Source: JBCDAP01 sp038747915 (GTDB taxonomy: Bacteria; Planctomycetota; Phycisphaerae; Phycisphaerales; UBA1924). Taken from it: 11,086 nt of DNA. A program made the translations under genes and the position numbers. How positions within the stretch are numbered: the stretch's first letter is position 1; every line of letters begins with the position of its first letter. Positions 6,610 to 11,086 of the stretch are shown here, one piece after another. The DNA lies in NCBI GenBank assembly GCA_038747915.1, contig JBCDJJ010000101.1:1-11086 (forward strand), in the 5' to 3' direction. The notes beneath the pieces were generated by a model that did not search any database, was not told where the DNA came from, and was given only the letters and a program-made list of their open reading frames with translations.

Positions 6610-7635
6610 TTATCCGATCACAACCCACCCCAGCGCGATCGCGCCGCCCAGCACCACACAGAGCGCGAGCCGGTACCACCCGAAGGGCGCCAGCCCGCGA
6701 CGGTTGAGAAAGCCCACGAGCCACCGGACCGCCAGCGCCGCGCTCGCGGTGGCCACCACAAGACCAATGATGGTCGGTGCCCACCCCAGTGCCTCGAACA
6801 GGTTCTGCGTGATCGCGCCCTCCGGCAGGGTCTCGCCGGCCTCGAGCTTCGCTTGGTTCGTTCGCGCCTCGTGGATGTTTTTAGCGAGCTTGTAGACGCA
6901 CGCCCCGCCGAGCGTGGGCAGGCCGAGCAGGAAGCTGAACTCGGCAGCGGCTGCCGGTCGCAGGCCGAGCACAGTGCCGCCCGCGATGGTCATCATGCTC
7001 CGACTCGTGCCGGGCCACATGGCGACGCACTGCAAGAGGCCGATCCCGAGCGCGCGCTTGACGTCGATGTCCTCGATTTCGAGATGAAATCGTGAGTTCG
7101 CTTCGTGCACCCCTTGCTCGGCCTCGGCGCGGAGGCGATGCTTCCTCCATCGATCGAGCCAGATCATCCATACGCCGCCGAGCGCGAGGGCGATGAGCAC
7201 CGGCACGGCGTGAAAGAGAGTCGACTCGATCAGTTCGTCGAGGAGCACACCCAGCACGGCAGCGGGGAGAAAGGCAGTGACAATGAGCATGGCCAGGCGA
7301 AAGCCGGGCTCGGCGCGCCAGGCGGTCTGCAGGCGGGCGCGGATCGATATCCCGCCCTCGGCGCTCGGACCCGAGGATGGTGATCGCAAGAGGATGGCGG
7401 CCGCGGCGCGCACCGTACCCGCGATCATCTGCCCCACACGCCGGCGGTACAGCCCGAGCACAGCGAGGATCGCGCCGCCCTGGATCACGATGTTGAACGC
7501 ATCCACATGCGGGCGGAGTGCCGCGTCGAAACGCATGAGCTCGGTCGCCAGAATCAGGTGGCCGGTCGAGCTGACCGGGAGATACTCGGTGATGCCCTCG
7601 ACAAGCCCCAGGATGACCGCGTGCCACCATTCCAT
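6610..7635 (-). CDS. uppP: UppP (BacA) undecaprenyl-diphosphate phosphatase, 341 aa
   Basis: An integral inner-membrane enzyme that removes one phosphate from undecaprenyl diphosphate, recycling the lipid carrier for peptidoglycan and other cell-wall polymers; it confers tolerance to bacitracin. The first conserved motif is LVEGITEYLPVSSTGHLIL (12-30), with the two essential glutamates E13 and E17; the second is MWPGTSRSMMTIAGG (206-220). Several hydrophobic helices follow to the end. At 341 residues it is longer than the 273-residue E. coli enzyme. The excess lies mostly in two polar loops, about residues 83-110 (SPSSGPSAEGG) and 160-192 (RWRKHRLRAEAEQGVHEANSR). ATG 7635 is preferred to GTG 7662 because it begins like its homologues. 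It is divergent from the ABC exporter genes, with 57 bases between starts. Confidence 0.95.
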   Translation of the reverse strand: MEWWHAVILGLVEGITEYLPVSSTGHLILATELMRFDAALRPHVDAFNIVIQGGAILAVLGLYRRRVGQMIAGTVRAAAAILLRSPSSGPSAEGGISIRARLQTAWRAEPGFRLAMLIVTAFLPAAVLGVLLDELIESTLFHAVPVLIALALGGVWMIWLDRWRKHRLRAEAEQGVHEANSRFHLEIEDIDVKRALGIGLLQCVAMWPGTSRSMMTIAGGTVLGLRPAAAAEFSFLLGLPTLGGACVYKLAKNIHEARTNQAKLEAGETLPEGAITQNLFEALGWAPTIIGLVVATASAALAVRWLVGFLNRRGLAPFGWYRLALCVVLGGAIALGWVVIG

Positions 7636-7692
7636 GGCGGGAAGGTACAGAGTCGGGCCCACCGCGCACCGGCTTGCTTACCATCGGCGTCT
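7636..7692. promoter_or_regulatory. Divergent promoter region uppP / ABC ATPase
   Basis: These 57 bases must serve both genes. TACCAT at 7679-7684 could be a -10 for the plus strand, ending eight bases before the ATG at 7693. Together with the absence of a Shine-Dalgarno before that ATG, this allows a leaderless transcript. No matching -35 is visible and nothing convincing is seen for uppP. Confidence 0.25.
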
Positions 7693-8655
7693 ATGCCCTC
7701 CCCCGCTGCCATTGAACTGACCGGCGTGACGAAGCGTTTCCGCGACAAGGTGGCGGTCGACGGGCTCGATCTGCTTGTGCCCATGGGCTCGCTCATGGGC
7801 TTCCTGGGGCCGAACGGGGCCGGGAAGACCACGACCATCCGGATGATCATGTCGATCTTCATGCCCGATGAGGGCACGGTGCGGGTGCTCGAGGCGGGCT
7901 CGGCCGCTGCCAGCAAGGACCGGATCGGCTACCTGCCGGAGGAACGCGGCGTCTACCGCAAGATGCGGGTCGGCCAGTTCCTGATGTACGTGGGACGACT
8001 CAAGGGTGTGGGACGGCGCGAACTGAGCCGGCGGGTGGATGCGTGGCTCGAACGGGTCAAACTGCCCGAGGTGCGCAAGAAACGGTGCGAGGAACTAAGC
8101 AAGGGGATGCAGCAGAAGATTCAGTTCATCGCGACGGTGCTGCACGAGCCGGAGCTGATCATTCTGGACGAGCCGTTCAGCGGCCTCGACCCGGTCAATA
8201 TGCGGCTGCTGCGCGACTTGGTGGACGATCTGCATCGCGAGGGGCGGACGATCATTTTCTCGACGCACGTGCTGGAGCAGGCCGAGCGGCTGTGCGACCG
8301 GGTGGTGATGATCGATAACGGGCAGAAGATCGTGGAGGGTACGGTGGAGGAGGTGCGTGCGAGCCACGGACCGCCGACGCTAATCGTGGAGCCGGTGATG
8401 GGCGCGTCGGCGCTGGCGTCGAGCGTGGGTGGGCTGACGGGGGTGTCGGACCTCGTGCGCGCGGGCGAGACCGGTGTGATCGAGGCCCGTCTCCGCGAGG
8501 GGGCGGACGAGCAGGCGCTGATGCAGTCGGCCATGGGACTCGCGGCGATGAAGCGCGTGGAGATCCGTCGGGCGAGCCTGGAAGACGTGTTCGTGGACCG
8601 GATCGGGGCCTCGATCGCGGAGCGTGAGCGCCTCGCGGAGGAGCTGGCAGCGTGA
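7693..8655 (+). CDS. ABC-2 exporter ATP-binding protein (NatA/YhaQ type), 320 aa
   Basis: The ATPase subunit of an ABC-2 type exporter, acting on the cytoplasmic face of the inner membrane. It shows Walker A GPNGAGKT (39-46) and a Q-loop region YLPEERG (80-86) in which glutamate stands where glutamine is usual, as in many NatA-type proteins. The ABC signature is LSKGM (135-139), Walker B LIILDEP (155-161) with catalytic E160, the D-loop SGLDP, and the switch histidine H192 in FSTH. After about residue 225 comes a C-terminal regulatory extension of the DUF4162 kind. ATG 7693 is chosen because the conserved domain begins at once; the frame is open upstream but would overlap uppP. Its last four bases overlap the permease start, so the two are translationally coupled. 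The name NatA would imply sodium export, which the sequence does not establish. Confidence 0.92.
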   Translation: MPSPAAIELTGVTKRFRDKVAVDGLDLLVPMGSLMGFLGPNGAGKTTTIRMIMSIFMPDEGTVRVLEAGSAAASKDRIGYLPEERGVYRKMRVGQFLMYVGRLKGVGRRELSRRVDAWLERVKLPEVRKKRCEELSKGMQQKIQFIATVLHEPELIILDEPFSGLDPVNMRLLRDLVDDLHREGRTIIFSTHVLEQAERLCDRVVMIDNGQKIVEGTVEEVRASHGPPTLIVEPVMGASALASSVGGLTGVSDLVRAGETGVIEARLREGADEQALMQSAMGLAAMKRVEIRRASLEDVFVDRIGASIAERERLAEELAA

Positions 8656-10136
8656 TCGAGAAGATCCTCCTGATCGCCTCGCGTGAGTTCCGGGCGACCG
8701 CGCTCACGCCGGCGTTCATCATCGGGCTCGTGTTCTTCCCGCTCACGGTGGTGATCAGCGGCGTTGCAGCGGGCGTGTTCAGCGTGTTCGGCGCCGAGAC
8801 CGAGCCGATGCGCGGCACGATCGCGGTGCTCGACACGAGCGATGGCCAGGTCGTGGCCGACGGGCTCGAGCTGAACTATCACCCCGAGAACCAGCAGTCG
8901 CTCTACGAGAACGCGCAGCGCTCAGCGGACCTGGCGAAGCAACGAGCGTTCGGCGACCGCGAGATCCCCGAGTTCCTCGCGCCCGCGTTCGAGCGTGCGG
9001 TGTTCGGGCTGCTGCAGGCGCGTCCGCCGGCGGAGGTGACGATCGAGCGGCTCGCGCCCGAGGTCGATCTCGAGGGCCAGAAGTCACGGGTGGACGGTGG
9101 GGAGCTGATCGCGCTGGTGGTGGCGAGCGAGGCGAGCGTGGACGCGGGCGGGCTCACGGAACTTGCAGCGGGCGAGGCCGGGGCTGGTGAGCCGTCGCTG
9201 GTGCCTGTGGATGAACGCACGATCGAGGCGGTGTCCGACCTCGGCGAGGGCGAGTACCTGCTGGTGCGTCGTGATGACATGAAGCAGCTCGATCTCGACG
9301 AGATCCGATCGACGATCGAACGCGCGGTGCGCAACAAGCGGTACGAACGCGTCGGCATCGAGCCGCTGCTGCTCCGCCGGGTGAACCGGCTCCCACTCAA
9401 CGATCGGACGACGGTGGTCGCGGCAGCGGGCGTGGAAGAGCAGCGGAACGAGGTGCTGGTGCAGCTGCTTCCGGTGGGTTTCGCGGTGCTGCTGCTCTTC
9501 AGCGCGGTACTTGGCGGAAACTACCTGCTGCTCGGCACGCTCGAGGAGAAGTCGAGCCGGGCGATGGAGGTGATGCTGAGCTGCGTGAGCACGCGTCAGT
9601 TGATGGTCGGCAAGCTGATCGGCCAGGGCGCGGTGGGCCTGCTGATGGTCGTGGTGTATCTGAGCGTTGGGATCCTTGCAGCGTGGGGGAGCGGTGTGCT
9701 GCAGCAGATCCCGCTCGGCATGCTGCCGTGGCTCGTGCTGTACTTCCTGATGGCGTACGCGTTCCTCGGCTCGATCATGCTGGCGGTGGGCTCGGCGGTG
9801 ACGGAGATCCGCGAGGCCCAGGCGCTGTTCGCGCCGGTAACGGCGAGCATGATCCTGCCGGTGCTCATGATGGCCCCGGTGCTGCAGGACCCGGACTCGC
9901 TCCTGAGCCGCGTGTTCAGCCACATCCCGCCGGGCACGCCGTTCGTGATGGTGGCGCGACTCAGTCAGCCGGCGCACGAGGTGCCGATCTGGGAGCTGGT
10001 GACGACGACCGCGGTCGGAGCGTTCGGGGTGTGGGTGGCGCTGTCGGCGGCGGCGAAGATCTTCAGGGTGGGTGTGCTGATGTACGGGAAGCCGCCGTCG
10101 CTGATCGGGCTGATCAAGATGTTGCGGTACGACTGA
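8652..10136 (+). CDS. ABC-2 exporter permease (NatB/YhaP type), 494 aa
   Basis: The membrane partner of the preceding ATPase. It starts at a GTG that overlaps the ATPase stop (GTGA at 8652-8655). The first helix lies at about residues 20-46. A large domain outside the cytoplasm follows (about 50-270) and has several charged helices. Five to six further helices complete the C-terminal half. LEEKSSRAMEVMLSCVS (about 298-314), just after the second helix, is the cytoplasmic coupling motif typical of this ABC2_membrane_3-like group. HIPPGTPFVM near residue 423 is another group feature. The protein is full length. Substrate is unknown; relatives are linked to sodium or antibiotic/peptide export, and the genes beside it give no decisive clue. 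Confidence 0.9.
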   Translation: MIEKILLIASREFRATALTPAFIIGLVFFPLTVVISGVAAGVFSVFGAETEPMRGTIAVLDTSDGQVVADGLELNYHPENQQSLYENAQRSADLAKQRAFGDREIPEFLAPAFERAVFGLLQARPPAEVTIERLAPEVDLEGQKSRVDGGELIALVVASEASVDAGGLTELAAGEAGAGEPSLVPVDERTIEAVSDLGEGEYLLVRRDDMKQLDLDEIRSTIERAVRNKRYERVGIEPLLLRRVNRLPLNDRTTVVAAAGVEEQRNEVLVQLLPVGFAVLLLFSAVLGGNYLLLGTLEEKSSRAMEVMLSCVSTRQLMVGKLIGQGAVGLLMVVVYLSVGILAAWGSGVLQQIPLGMLPWLVLYFLMAYAFLGSIMLAVGSAVTEIREAQALFAPVTASMILPVLMMAPVLQDPDSLLSRVFSHIPPGTPFVMVARLSQPAHEVPIWELVTTTAVGAFGVWVALSAAAKIFRVGVLMYGKPPSLIGLIKMLRYD

Positions 10137-10145
10137 GGCCAGACT

Positions 10146-10694
10146 GTGAGCTTTCCAGTCGATGCAATTCTATACTTTCTTATGTTGATCATCGTGGCTA
10201 CCGCCGCCCTGTCGGTCCCTTTGATGATCATCGCCGGCGTGGGATGCATCCGGCGTATGCCAGATGGCCCAGGTACCGTCAAACTTGCATTCTCGGGCAC
10301 GCTCTGCGCTCTGGGCACGCTCCTGATTGCAGAAGCTGCGCTCGCGTTTCTTGGACATTCGGTGCTCTTGCTGATCGGCACACCCACACATCATCTCGAC
10401 CCGATCTACAAGGTGTGGCTCGCCCCACTGGGATCCACCACGGTGGCCATGACAATGCCACTGCTGGCGCCCCATACGGGTCGTCGATTTTTAGGCATGC
10501 TCATTGGAGCGTTCTTTTTATTAGCAGTATGGGTGGTATTCGCCGTACTGCTCTACGCCTTTCTGACGCTTGTCCCTCTCTGGATCTTATGGCTCACTTT
10601 CTGGGGATTCTTAATCGGTGTCGCGCTCCCCCTGTATCAGACCGTCGATTACTTGCAGGTATGGCTGAGCACACCTCCACTTCAGTCCACCTGA
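10146..10694 (+). CDS. Hypothetical multi-spanning membrane protein, 182 aa
   Basis: Not recognised. Hydrophobic stretches suggest four to five membrane helices: about residues 7-34, 45-70, 88-107, and a long block 114-160 that probably holds two. A short basic loop CIRRMPDGPG follows the first helix. Start GTG 10146 is supported by GAGG (10135-10138), which overlaps the permease stop, so it may be co-translated with the exporter. GC content is lower than in its neighbours: about 40% and 47% in the two 60-base rows I counted (10141-10200 and 10501-10560), with richer rows between, against mostly above 60% in the permease. That suggests recent acquisition or relaxed codon use. A role as an accessory of the ABC exporter is possible but rests only on position. 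Confidence 0.7.
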   Translation: MSFPVDAILYFLMLIIVATAALSVPLMIIAGVGCIRRMPDGPGTVKLAFSGTLCALGTLLIAEAALAFLGHSVLLLIGTPTHHLDPIYKVWLAPLGSTTVAMTMPLLAPHTGRRFLGMLIGAFFLLAVWVVFAVLLYAFLTLVPLWILWLTFWGFLIGVALPLYQTVDYLQVWLSTPPLQST

Positions 10695-10818
10695 TGTGCT
10701 GTGCACTCGGGCGCCACTGGCGAGGGCCGCACTGAATCAGGGTCCGTGTGGCCGTGTCTCATGCATCGTGAGTTGCTTGATGGTGACTCAGAGATCGTGC
10801 GGCCTTCTTCTGCGTGAA

Positions 10819-10866
10819 GAGTGCCAAGCCGCGGACCCATCGTGAAGCGATGTGTCCGCGGCACTC
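10819..10866. other. Long near-perfect stem-loop, possible terminator or small RNA
   Basis: GCCGCGGAC (10828-10836) pairs with GTCCGCGGC (10854-10862). Inside, CATCG (10838-10842) pairs with CGATG (10848-10852) around a 5-base loop, and outside GAGT (10819-10822) pairs with ACTC (10863-10866) across a small bulge. That gives 18 pairs in 48 bases. There is no T-tract. It lies in the gene-free stretch 10695-10910, 124 bases after the membrane protein stop. A further palindrome, CGAGCGCTCG (10880-10889), follows. No other gene is seen in this stretch. Confidence 0.5.
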
Positions 10867-10910
10867 GTTGGTGAGTGGCTCGAGCGCTCGTCGAATGTCG
10901 TCAGAGCCGT

Positions 10911-11086
<176 letters not shown>

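Noticed and set aside
9084..9977. 297-codon minus-strand frame in the ABC permease
   Set aside because: Antisense shadow of the permease; the repeated H, Q and R residues come from GC-rich sense codons.
7693..10136. Naming the exporter natAB (sodium efflux)
   Set aside because: The motifs support the ABC-2 family only. Nothing in the sequence defines the substrate.

Overview
This 11.1 kb window is a high-GC, gene-dense stretch of bacterial chromosome, most likely a Gram-negative planctomycete, perhaps of the Phycisphaerae/Phycisphaerales type. That placement is my inference from the look of LipB, PrmC and the glycosyltransferase, plus a Tat-exported phosphatase and an outer-membrane barrel. 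No marker gene here proves it. All recognisable genes are housekeeping or envelope functions. I see no transposase, integrase, CRISPR array, tRNA or rRNA, and no clear defence or biosynthetic system.

Layout. Positions 1-490 (minus strand) hold the 5' part of prmC, the release-factor glutamine methyltransferase. It runs into a perfect 70-bp foldback at the window edge. Divergent to it is an acidic protein of unknown function (544-1047), then a GT4/GT5-type glycosyltransferase resembling glycogen synthase (1203-2639), preceded by a structured leader. A small membrane protein (2800-3120, minus) lies divergent to lipB (3157-3915), the octanoyltransferase of lipoate synthesis. Its N-terminal part carries an unusual in-frame insertion coinciding with a palindromic element. 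Convergent to lipB is a minus-strand run transcribed in the order uppP (7635-6610), outer-membrane beta-barrel protein (6526-5558), Tat-exported PhoA-type alkaline phosphatase (5497-4028). This may be one envelope/phosphate operon. Divergent from uppP is a coupled ABC-2 exporter pair (ATPase 7693-8655, permease 8652-10136), followed 9 bases later by a lower-GC multi-spanning membrane protein (10146-10694). A strong long stem-loop lies at 10819-10866.

Data quality. Both ends look artificial. The left 70 bases are an exact reverse complement of 143-212, and reading on through them breaks the PrmC family pattern. From about 10911 to the end the sequence is almost pure G and cannot be taken as genomic. 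The trustworthy part is roughly 71-10910.

The most interesting biological signals are non-coding: the palindromic insertion inside lipB, an apparently over-represented octamer AGGATGCC/GGCATCCT that also forms a hairpin at 2750-2766, the glycosyltransferase leader structure, and the terminal stem-loop. The membrane protein at 10146-10694 and the proteins at 544-1047 and 2800-3120 are unidentified.
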